Below are positions 30,832 through 37,705 of a DNA stretch of 37,705 nucleotides, one piece after another. The translations under genes were made by a program, and so were the position numbers. How positions within the stretch are numbered: the stretch's first letter is position 1; the number at the start of each line of letters is the position of its first letter. The notes under the pieces are model-generated. The model had not been told where the DNA came from, ran no database searches, and was given only the letters and a program-made list of their open reading frames with translations. The stretch is taken from positions 1-37,705 of the forward strand of contig JBAVQS010000222.1 of NCBI GenBank assembly GCA_049694275.1. Direction: 5' to 3'. Source of the DNA: JBAVQS01 sp049694275. Lineage in GTDB: Bacteria; Chloroflexota; Anaerolineae; UBA4142; SHND01.

Positions 30832-33800
30832 TCAGGGGTGCGAGGCGCCGGTCGGCGTAACCGCCGGCGAGCAGGCACTCTGGGTGTGCAGGTAGGTCTG
30901 TTCCTCTTCGCACGAGAGCGCACGGGTGACGCGCCGGTCGGCGAGGGCGAGCAGGTCGTCAATGCCGGCAAGATAGCGCAGAGCTGTCCCGTCAATGCTG
31001 GCGGTCAGAACATATTTGCCGTCCGGGCTATAGACGGCGGAGGTAACCGCATCGGCGTGCCCGCGCAGGGTCGTGACAAGCGCGCCCGTGACAACCTCCC
31101 AGATACGCGCGGTGCGGTCCGAGCTGGCGGTGATGATATAACGGCTGGACGGGTCAAAAGCAACCGTCCAGATCGGCGCCGTGTGACCGCGCATGATCGC
31201 GACCTGTTCGCCTGTGGCGACGCGCCAGATACGCGCTGTGCGGTCATCGCTCGCGGTCGCCACGTACTGCCCGTCGGGGCTAAACACCGCGCCCTTGACA
31301 TTCGCGCTATGACCGGCTAACACAAAGAGGGGCCGGCCGGTGGTTGAGTCCCAGATACGCGCCGTGCTATCGGCGCTGGCCGTGACAATATATTTTCCAT
31401 CCACGCTAAAAACAGCGCTCCAGATTGCGCCCTGGTGGCCGCTCAGCTCCTGCCGCGGCGCGCCGGTCATGGCCCAGACCCGCGCGGTATGATCTTCACT
31501 GGCAGTCACGATTGTCTGCCCATCCGGGCTAAAGGCGACGCTTTTGATATTGCCCGTATGGCCGCGCAGCTCGGCATAAAGCGGGGCTGCACAATTTGGG
31601 AGCGAGGCGCGAAGGCACGGGCGCAGGTCCCAGATCCGGGCCGTCGGGTCGGCGCTCGCCGTCACGATATAGTTGCCATCCGGGCTAAACGCCACATCGG
31701 TGATGTAATTCATATCCTGTTTGGGCGCTTGCAAGGTCGCGACCAGCGTTTGCGAGGGAATCGCCCAGACCCGCGCCAGCTTGTCATCACCCGCTGTGAC
31801 AAGATACTTGCCGTCACCGGGACTCCAGGCTGCGGCTTGAACGGAGGCTGTATGGGTAAGCGGTCCCCCGACCGGCACGCCGTTAGTTGTATCCCAAATG
31901 TGTGCGGTCCCGTCAATGCTGGCAGTCACGATGTACCGGCCATTGGGGCTAAAGACGGCGCGGTTGATGCTATCCGTATGTGCGCGCAGCGCGACGACAA
32001 CCTGATCAGACGGGGGGCGCCAGATGCGCGCGGTATGATCCCAGCTCGTCGTCAAGATATAACTACCATCCGGGCTGTACAGGATGCTGCGCACATTATC
32101 GGTATGGCCGCGCAATTCGGCGATCGGCCGGCCTGTGCTCGTCTCCCAGATGCGGGCCGTGCGGTCATCACTCGCCGTTACCACATACTGCCCATCCGGG
32201 CTAAAGACCGCACTCGTGACAGAGCGGGTATGCCCGGTAATGGTCGTGACCGGCCGGCCGGCCGGCAGTTCCCAGACCCTGGCGGTATGATCGGAACTGG
32301 CGGTGACAATATAGCGGCCGGTGGGGTCCGGCCTTGCGCTCCAGACCGGCCCGGTATGCCCGCTCAATGTCGCGCGCAGACCGCCATCCAGCCCCCAAAT
32401 GCGCGCGGTCTGGTCTTCGCTGGCCGTCACAATGTACTGTCCATCGGGACTAAAGCTCGCGTCGAGTACTTTGCCCGTATGCCCACGCAGCGTGGCAATT
32501 AGATTGCCTGTCGCGGTTTGCCAGATGCGCGCGGTCTGATCCCAACTGGCCGTGACAATAGACTGACTATCCGGGCTAAAGGCCACGCTGCGGACGTTAT
32601 CGGTGTGACCGCGGAGGGTGTTGAGCAGTTGCCCGGTGGCTGCATCCCAGATGCGCACCGTCTGGTCGTCGCTCGCCGTCACGATATACTGGTCGTTGGG
32701 GCTATAGGCCGCACTACGCACACGATCCGTATGCCCGGCAAGGATATACACCAGTTTGCAGCTTGTGGCTTCCCAAACCCGGGCCGTGCCATCATCGCCG
32801 GCAGTCAAGATGTAATCGCCGTGCGGGCTGAAGGTGACGCTCCAAATCTGGTTGGCGCGGGGCGCGATCACACAGCGTAACTTGCCATTCGGCGCCTCCC
32901 AGACACGCGCCGTCTGATCCCAGCCGGCCGTGACAAGAGTGCGACCATCCGGGCTAATGGCCGCCGCCTGAACGACATCGGTGTGGCCCGCCAGGGTTGC
33001 ATAGAGATACGAGGCATCGAGCGCCTGGCGAAGGCTATCCTGCGCCTCAAAGGTGCGATCGCTCGGGTTGGGCACAGCGCGTACGGCTTGCATGGCAAGC
33101 AACAGGCTCAATTCAGGATCGGCCGGAAGCTGTCCGATTGAGATGGCAGCCAGTTCGCGCGAGAGACCGATTTGCCGCTGCCGCTCAGCTTCGACGCTCT
33201 GGGCATTCGCTTGCGCTTGCTGGCTCCGAGCAAACGCCTCCTCGGTTTGCGCCACCACTTTTTGCTGATTGGCGATAGCCTCCTGGGTCTGTGCCACCGC
33301 CTTTTGCTGATTGGCAAACGCCCCCTGGGTTTGCGCCACCGCCTTTTGAGCCTTGGCATCCTCGTTTTGCTGAAGCGCAAAGCTCGCAGCAAAGAGCGCA
33401 AGGAACAAAAAGATCGCGAGGCCAAGCGATAGGCGACGCTGGCGCATACGGGCGCCCCTTTCAGATTCGGCGCGCTGCTCGGCTTCGCGGCGCGCTTGTT
33501 GTTCGGCCTCGGCGCGTGCCTGGGCCTGTTCCAGCTCGCGGGCTTGCTGCGCTTCACGGTCGGCGCGCTCTCGTGTGCGGAGCGCAATGGCCGATTCAAT
33601 ATAGGCGCGCTCGAGCTCGTTCAGGGCAAAGCGCGGCTGGCGGGCGAGCCCGGCCGCCTCGTCCAACCGGCTGCCGCGGTGAACGATGAGCGACTCATCC
33701 CCTCGGCTCGCCTGCCACTCGATCGCCGCTTCCCGGATCCCTTCACGCAAACGGAGGTTGACGCGATCCTGATCGAGCCAGGCGCGCAGGCGTGGCCAAT

Positions 33801-36192
33801 AGCGGATGAGGGCCTCGTGCGCGACCTCGACCTCTTCGCGGCCGGTCACCGGATTGACGCTGGTCACAATGAGGCGAGCATCCGCCAATTGCCGGGTCAG
33901 CGCTTTGGTCGCCGTGACATGGGCGCCGGCCGGGACCAGTTCTTCCAGGCCGATACGGCGGCGCGTGTCGCGGTGATCTTCCCCCATCACCGGTTCGGCG
34001 TCAAGCCGTGTGAGGCGCACAAAGATATTGCGCACCCGTTCCTTGTCGCCAATGGACAGACGCTCATAGACATCCTCAGCGGTGTGCGCAATCGCCTGTT
34101 GCACTCCGCCGAGTGTGCGATACTCTTCGGCGCGCAACCAGCGGCCGTGCCGGCGCTTCCACAGCTCGAGCAGCGCGTGCTGCAGGAGCGGCATGGCGCC
34201 GGGCTCGCCCCGCACATCGTCGATCAGCGTATTGGACAGGTCCGCCTCAAAACGCAGGCCGACCTTGGCCGCTTGCAGTTCGATCGCGCGGCGCAGTTCG
34301 TTGGCATCCATCGGCGCGACCAATTCCTGATGCGACTGCATAGCCTCTTTGAGGCCGCGATAGAGCGCACACTCGCCCCAAAAATCAGCGCGCATCACCA
34401 GCACGACAGGCTGCTGCCGGCTGAGCGCAAGCAGGCGCGCGAGAAAGGTGCGGCGCGCGGTCCAGTCCTGGCACAGGGTAAAAAGCTCTTCAAATTGATC
34501 GACAACCAGCATCGTGGAACTGGCGAGCGGCGAAGGGTGTGCGACCTCTCCCGGCGCGCGTGCAAGCACGGCGTCCAGTTGGGCGAGGGGCTCGCGCCCC
34601 GGCGTCATCGCGGCGCAATAGAGACCGGGTTGTTCAGCCATGAGCGCGGGAACGAGCCCGGCCATGACGAGAGAAGACTTGCCACTGCCAGAGGGACCCA
34701 GGACCGCTAGGAAAGAATGCGCGGCGAGTTTGACCTTGAGCCGGGCGACCAGGCTCTCCCGCCCGAAAAAGAATTCGGAATCTTCCGGGCCGAATGGATA
34801 GAGGCCGCGAAAAGGGGCGCGCTCGTCATAGCCGGATGGCTGCCCGCCGAGGGCCAGCGCGTTAAAATCTTCTTCCAGAATGTCGACGCAAAGCGAATTG
34901 ATCTCGTTGAGCGCACCCTGGCGGGCCGCGCGAGTGGCTGCGGAGCCCGCGTCCGGGAGCGAAGAGCGATTCCCTTCCATGGGCGGGGTCGTCTGTCCGA
35001 CAATCCAGTGCAGCGTGTTGGCCGCACGCGTAAATTTCTCGCGCAGGACCGGCGCACGCTGAATAATCAGCGGCTCCAGTCGTTCCAGGCCCAACCGAAT
35101 CTCGATGTTCATGAGCGGCCGGTCCAGACTGTTGCTAAAGAGAGGCCGTTCGCCCAGGCGGGAATAGAGCGCCGGGACGGTAATGTCGCGCCGGTCGGCA
35201 AGACCGGCATTGGCCTCGACCAGGGCGCAGTCTACCTGACCATGCCGCCGCAGGCGCTCGTAAAAATTTTCCCAAAGGCGCCGGGCGGTCTCGACCGTCA
35301 CCGTTTCGGTCATGGCAATCACCGCCGGCATGCCGAGCTCGCGCACCAGCCGTTGGGCCAGCCCGCCAAGCACCCCTTCGGCCTGCGGGCTGGCGCTCTC
35401 GCAGGTGGCGAGAAAAGCGAGATGCGGCAGCCCACGCGCCCCGTGCACGCGCCGCAGCCTTTCGATGAGGTGCGTGGCCGTAACCGGCGCGACCTGGTTA
35501 TACGCGTCGGCCAGGTAAAGAATCGTGTCGCCGTCGTTACGCTGCCAGTGGCCGTGACAGACCACGTGCAGGAGCGTATAACGCTCGGCGGTGATGCGCT
35601 CACACAGCACATCCAGCGTTGGCAGCCCGACCGCGCCGGCGCCGACGGCAAGCATATCGCAGGAGATAGTCCCGAGAGCCGTTCTCACACTCGCCATCGT
35701 GCGCTCGGCGTCGAACGGTTCGAGGTTATAGTCCGTTTGATTTTCGGGATTGGCGACAAGGACGAGGGCGCGCAGGTCCTGCCGTCCGATCGGTGGAAAT
35801 CGCTGGTCGTTCAGCGAAGGGAGATAGAGCGAAAAGGGCGTGCGTTGGTCCAGGGCCGCAAAATCCCATTGCCCCGCATGGGGCACGCAGAGGCGTTCCC
35901 AGCGCAGAGACTTGAGCTCGAGCGGTTCGACAAAGAGCAGAATGCGCAATTGTTCCGCACTCGCAGCGCGGGCGCGGGTAAATGCATCGTGGATAGGCCC
36001 ATGGAAGAGCGCCTGGCCAAGCACAACGCCGTAGGCATGTGTATTGAGGTTGAGTGGAAGGAGCGCGCCGGGGTCGATTTGGGCAAAGCCTTCCGTGCGC
36101 ACAGGAAGAAATGCGCCGGAAGCGCCGTATTCGACGACGACAGGATAGCTCTCACCCGTTTTCCGTTGAATGGTGATTTGGAGGGTGTCCAT
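30832..36192 (-). CDS. Giant CHAT protease - STAND ATPase - TM - 16x WD40 protein
   Basis: 1786 residues. An N-terminal region (about 1-130) leads into a CHAT caspase-like domain (about 140-350) with catalytic H213 (VVCHGHW) and C264 (FLATCESA). A STAND/nSTAND-type ATPase follows: Walker A GPSGSGKSS (499-507), Walker B MLVVDQFEELF (561-571), and a C-terminal helical lid with VNPVTGREEVEVAHEALIRYWP. A charged coiled coil (about 870-920), one TM helix (921-940) with RQRR on its inner side, a second coiled coil with three 14-residue repeats (949-990), and 16 WD40 repeats (about 1062-1740) end in the ALADRRVTRALSCEEE tail. By charge rule CHAT+ATPase is inside and WD40 outside. This class is thought to act as ligand-triggered signalling/conflict proteins; the ligand and target are unknown. 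The SD is weak. Confidence 0.93.
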   Translation of the reverse strand: MDTLQITIQRKTGESYPVVVEYGASGAFLPVRTEGFAQIDPGALLPLNLNTHAYGVVLGQALFHGPIHDAFTRARAASAEQLRILLFVEPLELKSLRWERLCVPHAGQWDFAALDQRTPFSLYLPSLNDQRFPPIGRQDLRALVLVANPENQTDYNLEPFDAERTMASVRTALGTISCDMLAVGAGAVGLPTLDVLCERITAERYTLLHVVCHGHWQRNDGDTILYLADAYNQVAPVTATHLIERLRRVHGARGLPHLAFLATCESASPQAEGVLGGLAQRLVRELGMPAVIAMTETVTVETARRLWENFYERLRRHGQVDCALVEANAGLADRRDITVPALYSRLGERPLFSNSLDRPLMNIEIRLGLERLEPLIIQRAPVLREKFTRAANTLHWIVGQTTPPMEGNRSSLPDAGSAATRAARQGALNEINSLCVDILEEDFNALALGGQPSGYDERAPFRGLYPFGPEDSEFFFGRESLVARLKVKLAAHSFLAVLGPSGSGKSSLVMAGLVPALMAEQPGLYCAAMTPGREPLAQLDAVLARAPGEVAHPSPLASSTMLVVDQFEELFTLCQDWTARRTFLARLLALSRQQPVVLVMRADFWGECALYRGLKEAMQSHQELVAPMDANELRRAIELQAAKVGLRFEADLSNTLIDDVRGEPGAMPLLQHALLELWKRRHGRWLRAEEYRTLGGVQQAIAHTAEDVYERLSIGDKERVRNIFVRLTRLDAEPVMGEDHRDTRRRIGLEELVPAGAHVTATKALTRQLADARLIVTSVNPVTGREEVEVAHEALIRYWPRLRAWLDQDRVNLRLREGIREAAIEWQASRGDESLIVHRGSRLDEAAGLARQPRFALNELERAYIESAIALRTRERADREAQQARELEQAQARAEAEQQARREAEQRAESERGARMRQRRLSLGLAIFLFLALFAASFALQQNEDAKAQKAVAQTQGAFANQQKAVAQTQEAIANQQKVVAQTEEAFARSQQAQANAQSVEAERQRQIGLSRELAAISIGQLPADPELSLLLAMQAVRAVPNPSDRTFEAQDSLRQALDASYLYATLAGHTDVVQAAAISPDGRTLVTAGWDQTARVWEAPNGKLRCVIAPRANQIWSVTFSPHGDYILTAGDDGTARVWEATSCKLVYILAGHTDRVRSAAYSPNDQYIVTASDDQTVRIWDAATGQLLNTLRGHTDNVRSVAFSPDSQSIVTASWDQTARIWQTATGNLIATLRGHTGKVLDASFSPDGQYIVTASEDQTARIWGLDGGLRATLSGHTGPVWSARPDPTGRYIVTASSDHTARVWELPAGRPVTTITGHTRSVTSAVFSPDGQYVVTASDDRTARIWETSTGRPIAELRGHTDNVRSILYSPDGSYILTTSWDHTARIWRPPSDQVVVALRAHTDSINRAVFSPNGRYIVTASIDGTAHIWDTTNGVPVGGPLTHTASVQAAAWSPGDGKYLVTAGDDKLARVWAIPSQTLVATLQAPKQDMNYITDVAFSPDGNYIVTASADPTARIWDLRPCLRASLPNCAAPLYAELRGHTGNIKSVAFSPDGQTIVTASEDHTARVWAMTGAPRQELSGHQGAIWSAVFSVDGKYIVTASADSTARIWDSTTGRPLFVLAGHSANVKGAVFSPDGQYVATASDDRTARIWRVATGEQVAIMRGHTAPIWTVAFDPSSRYIITASSDRTARIWEVVTGALVTTLRGHADAVTSAVYSPDGKYVLTASIDGTALRYLAGIDDLLALADRRVTRALSCEEEQTYLHTQSACSPAVTPTGASHP
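30973..33009 (-). repeat. WD40 repeat array, 16 units of about 126 bp
   Basis: Sixteen coding repeats of 42 residues (GHT..V.S..FSPDG.YIVTAS.D.TARIW) form the C-terminal half of the CHAT-STAND protein. Number 11 carries a longer linker with PCLRASLPNC, number 2 lacks GHT, and the last lacks the WD end. Repeats are highly alike, suggesting recent amplification or gene conversion; 16 would fit two 8-bladed or 7+7+2 propellers. Confidence 0.9.
33223..33348 (-). repeat. Three tandem 42-bp repeats coding the post-TM coiled coil
   Basis: Residues 949-990 of the CHAT-STAND protein are three near-identical 14-mers (QKAVAQTQGAFANQ, QKAVAQTQEAIANQ, QKVVAQTEEAFARS). Their heptad-like Ala/Val/Phe pattern suggests an elongated or oligomerising coiled coil just after the TM helix. 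The repeat number may vary among strains. Confidence 0.85.
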
Positions 36193-36200
36193 GCGAGCGC

Positions 36201-36256
36201 CAGTCCCCTTGCGGGGCGCCAGTGTCCCCTTACTGGGGTTTCAGTCCCCTTTGGGG
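36201..36256 (-). repeat. Three tandem C4-N-G4 hairpin units in the CHAT leader
   Basis: On the minus strand three units of the form CCCC-(3-5 bases)-GGGGAC(AC)TG occur at 36256-36242, 36238-36220 and 36216-36201, directly before the CHAT ATG (36192). Each folds into a 4-bp C4/G4 stem, and the units can also pair with each other. They begin at the predicted transcription start (about 36261). Their GGGGA bases resemble ribosome sites, so pairing could hide or expose initiation. Confidence 0.6.
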
Positions 36257-36267
36257 CGCGAGAGCAC

Positions 36268-36295
36268 ATTGTAATACCAGACAGGTGAATGTCAA
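36268..36295 (-). promoter_or_regulatory. Sigma-70-type promoter of the CHAT-STAND-WD40 gene
   Basis: On the minus strand a perfect TTGACA (36290-36295), 16 bases and TACAAT (36268-36273). The start of transcription is expected near 36261, giving a leader of about 70 bases with the tandem C4/G4 units. Confidence 0.75.
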
Positions 36296-36326
36296 TTCAG
36301 GCGCAATCTTTATCGGCGGCGCGTGT

Positions 36327-36355
36327 TTGACCCCTGCGATGAGGGGCGATATACT
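36327..36355 (+). promoter_or_regulatory. Sigma-70-type promoter of the sensor-kinase-like gene
   Basis: TTGACC (36327-36332), 17 bases and TATACT (36350-36355). The spacer contains CCCCT...AGGGG, similar in style to the CHAT-leader units. The -35 boxes of the two divergent promoters are 31 bases apart, so a shared regulator is possible. Confidence 0.7.
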
Positions 36356-36397
36356 GGAGGAGTATTTTCCGCTCAGGAGAGGTGAGTTGCAGGCCCG

Positions 36398-37705
36398 ATG
36401 AATCGTTACGCCAATTCATTATCCTTGAAACGTAGCATCCTGGCTGTCTTTTTATCGCTTCTGGCCCTCGCGGCGTGCCTGGCCTATACCTTTGCCGGGA
36501 CCTTTGGCACGCCTTTTTCCGCTCTGGAACTGGTGGACCTCGCGGTCTATTTGCCGTTCTGGCTGGCCGGCACCGTGATCCTATTGCGCTTGCAGCCTCG
36601 GGATACGCGCTGGCAATTGCTGGTTCTCTTTGATTATCTCACGGCGCTCTGGCTCGCCATGACGCTCTCCGCCTATGGGCAGACGCCCTTCTCCGCCCTG
36701 TTTCTCCATGCCCTCTCCTGGCTCTTGTTGCCAATCTATCTGCATCTCCATTTGACGATTCCGACTCCGCTGTGGCCGCGCCTGAACAATTTTCTGATCC
36801 CCGCACTCTATACCGGAGGCATCCTCGGCGGCATCCTCGCAGCCGTGCTTGAATCGGCTCGGTTGATGCCCCCCTCGGCATTCAATTTGCCTTTGGTCGG
36901 CGCGAGTGTGGGAAGCCTGGCGCTGCTGATGCTGCACTCAGCCTGGAGCAAGTCTGCATCGGACCGCGGCGCCATCCGCTTGATGTGGATGGGCATTGCA
37001 GTCTCGCTGGGACCTGGAGCGATCCTGGTGGACTTGTACGGGCTGCTCGTACTGTTCGGCGGAGAGGGTTTCACCGCGATCGTGCAGAATGTCGTCGCGA
37101 TTGCGCCGAATGTCGGTGTGATTGCGTTGATAGTCGCCGCCTTGGCGATTCCGTCCCTCCCCTTTTTCTACCTGTACGCCAATTACAAGCATCGCCTGGG
37201 GCGTTTTGAATTTCGCGTCAACCGGTTGCTCAGCCTCTACAGCTTTGTGATGATTTACTCTGCACTCCTTATGCTGCCCTTCGCCGCGGTCGAGCAGCGG
37301 CCGGGGCAGAGCCTGGTCCTGGCGATGGTGATTGTCCTCGCCGCGATTCCGCTGCGCCCACGCTACCAACGGGTCATCGACCGGCTCGCTTATGGCGTGC
37401 ATTATAATCCCGACGAAATCACCCAGAGCCTGACCAACCGCATTCCGTCGGCGCTCGACCGCGAGTCGCTGGTCGCCCTGTTGACACGCGAGGTCACGCC
37501 GCGCTTGTTGATCCGGAGATCGGCGCTGTATTTGCTGCGCGAAGGCCGGCCCACCCGTTTCTACGCCGATGGAATCACTCTCGATCCGCACCCGCACTCG
37601 CTGCGCGCGCTGGATGACCTATTGGCCTATGCGGGGCATTACCGGCCGCCGGAAGAGGTGCGCCGGGACGAGTTTGAATGGGTCCGGCTGGCCATCGTGC
37701 TCAAG
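36398..37705 (+). CDS. Multi-TM sensor histidine-kinase-like protein (N-terminal part, runs off window)
   Basis: 436 codons are open to the window end. About nine hydrophobic segments (residues about 12-330) are followed by RYQRVIDRLAYGVHYNPDEI, a linker typical of membrane sensor kinases where the last helix joins a GAF-like domain. A start of such a domain follows (DRESLVALLTREVTPRLLIRRSALYLL). Kinase motifs are expected beyond the edge, so the name is inferred. The start is ATG at 36398: an in-frame stop at 36383-36385 bounds it, and GCAGG four bases upstream is a short ribosome site. It is divergent from the CHAT gene and could be its regulator or an independent signalling gene. Confidence 0.8.
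   Translation, partial: MNRYANSLSLKRSILAVFLSLLALAACLAYTFAGTFGTPFSALELVDLAVYLPFWLAGTVILLRLQPRDTRWQLLVLFDYLTALWLAMTLSAYGQTPFSALFLHALSWLLLPIYLHLHLTIPTPLWPRLNNFLIPALYTGGILGGILAAVLESARLMPPSAFNLPLVGASVGSLALLMLHSAWSKSASDRGAIRLMWMGIAVSLGPGAILVDLYGLLVLFGGEGFTAIVQNVVAIAPNVGVIALIVAALAIPSLPFFYLYANYKHRLGRFEFRVNRLLSLYSFVMIYSALLMLPFAAVEQRPGQSLVLAMVIVLAAIPLRPRYQRVIDRLAYGVHYNPDEITQSLTNRIPSALDRESLVALLTREVTPRLLIRRSALYLLREGRPTRFYADGITLDPHPHSLRALDDLLAYAGHYRPPEEVRRDEFEWVRLAIVLK

Noticed and set aside
31435..32502. Plus-strand frame opposite the WD40 array with periodic sequence
   Set aside because: Its repeats are the reverse complement of the WD40 units; no independent gene evidence.
30973..33348. Regular repeats considered as a CRISPR array
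   Set aside because: The units are continuous coding WD40 or coiled-coil repeats of 126 or 42 bp, without unique spacers between identical direct repeats.
30832..36192. A type III-E CRISPR-linked CHAT protease (craspase-like)
   Set aside because: No Cas gene, CRISPR array or TPR fusion is present; the fusion is STAND-WD40.
34717..36288. 523-codon plus-strand frame opposite the CHAT domain
   Set aside because: Antisense of the CHAT/STAND region; composition reflects third-position GC of the real gene.
1..37705. tRNA, rRNA or known riboswitch
   Set aside because: No cloverleaf or conserved RNA core was recognised by eye; a covariance search was not possible here, so short RNAs could be missed.

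Overview
The window is GC-rich and densely coding. It looks like a chromosomal segment of a Chloroflexota bacterium, probably Anaerolineae or a relative. This is inference from style and content: three lipoproteins that join a Pro/Thr-rich linker, SH3-like domains and a TolB/PD40 propeller; a giant CHAT-STAND-WD40 protein; an F420-type luciferase-like oxidoreductase; and a CAP protein with a Pro/Thr-rich stalk. There is no rRNA, tRNA or CRISPR array, and no intact IS element was recognised.

Layout. 1-125 is a small repeat-like element with 13-bp terminal inverted repeats. 204-4432 (+) holds an SH3/PD40 lipoprotein and a large secreted multi-domain protein that is AT-richer than its neighbours. 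4539-7296 (-) holds an SDR + M24 peptidase operon and a metallo-beta-lactamase-fold hydrolase. 7551-10810 (+) holds two more SH3/PD40 lipoproteins. 10829-12786 (-) is a translationally coupled pair: a Cys/Met-metabolism PLP enzyme and a TauE/SafE permease. 12868-15602 (-) is a coupled CAP-domain protein and hybrid histidine kinase. 15684-16574 (-) is a GNAT acetyltransferase. 16620-19093 (-) is secD-secF, and 19310-20740 (-) is a CCA-adding-type enzyme with an HD domain. 20829-25278 (-) is a tight five-gene operon in which sucC and sucD are separated by an M20 peptidase, a HIT protein and an unknown protein. 25429-30691 (-) carries a phosphomannomutase, a DUF3788 protein, two coupled flavodoxin-fold genes, a membrane-anchored HExxH protein and an LLM oxidoreductase. 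A decayed amidohydrolase C-terminus lies at 30706-30777. 30832-36192 (-) is the 1786-residue CHAT-STAND-TM-WD40 protein, transcribed divergently from a multi-TM sensor-kinase-like gene that runs off the window (36398 to the end, +).

Regulation is unusually legible. Close matches to sigma-70 promoters (-35 TTGACA-like, spacer 16 or 17, -10 TATAAT-like) precede most operons, and perfect hairpins close several of them. Seven gene junctions are 4-nt ATGA/GTGA overlaps, which suggests wide use of translational coupling.

The most interesting unit is the CHAT-STAND-WD40 gene. It predicts an inside protease/ATPase module and an outside 16-repeat WD40 array joined by one TM helix. Its leader carries three tandem C4/G4 hairpin units, and a relic of another gene lies beside its 3' end. 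It may be a membrane-spanning conflict or signalling receptor. The sucC-M20-HIT-unknown-sucD operon is the second most unusual arrangement.
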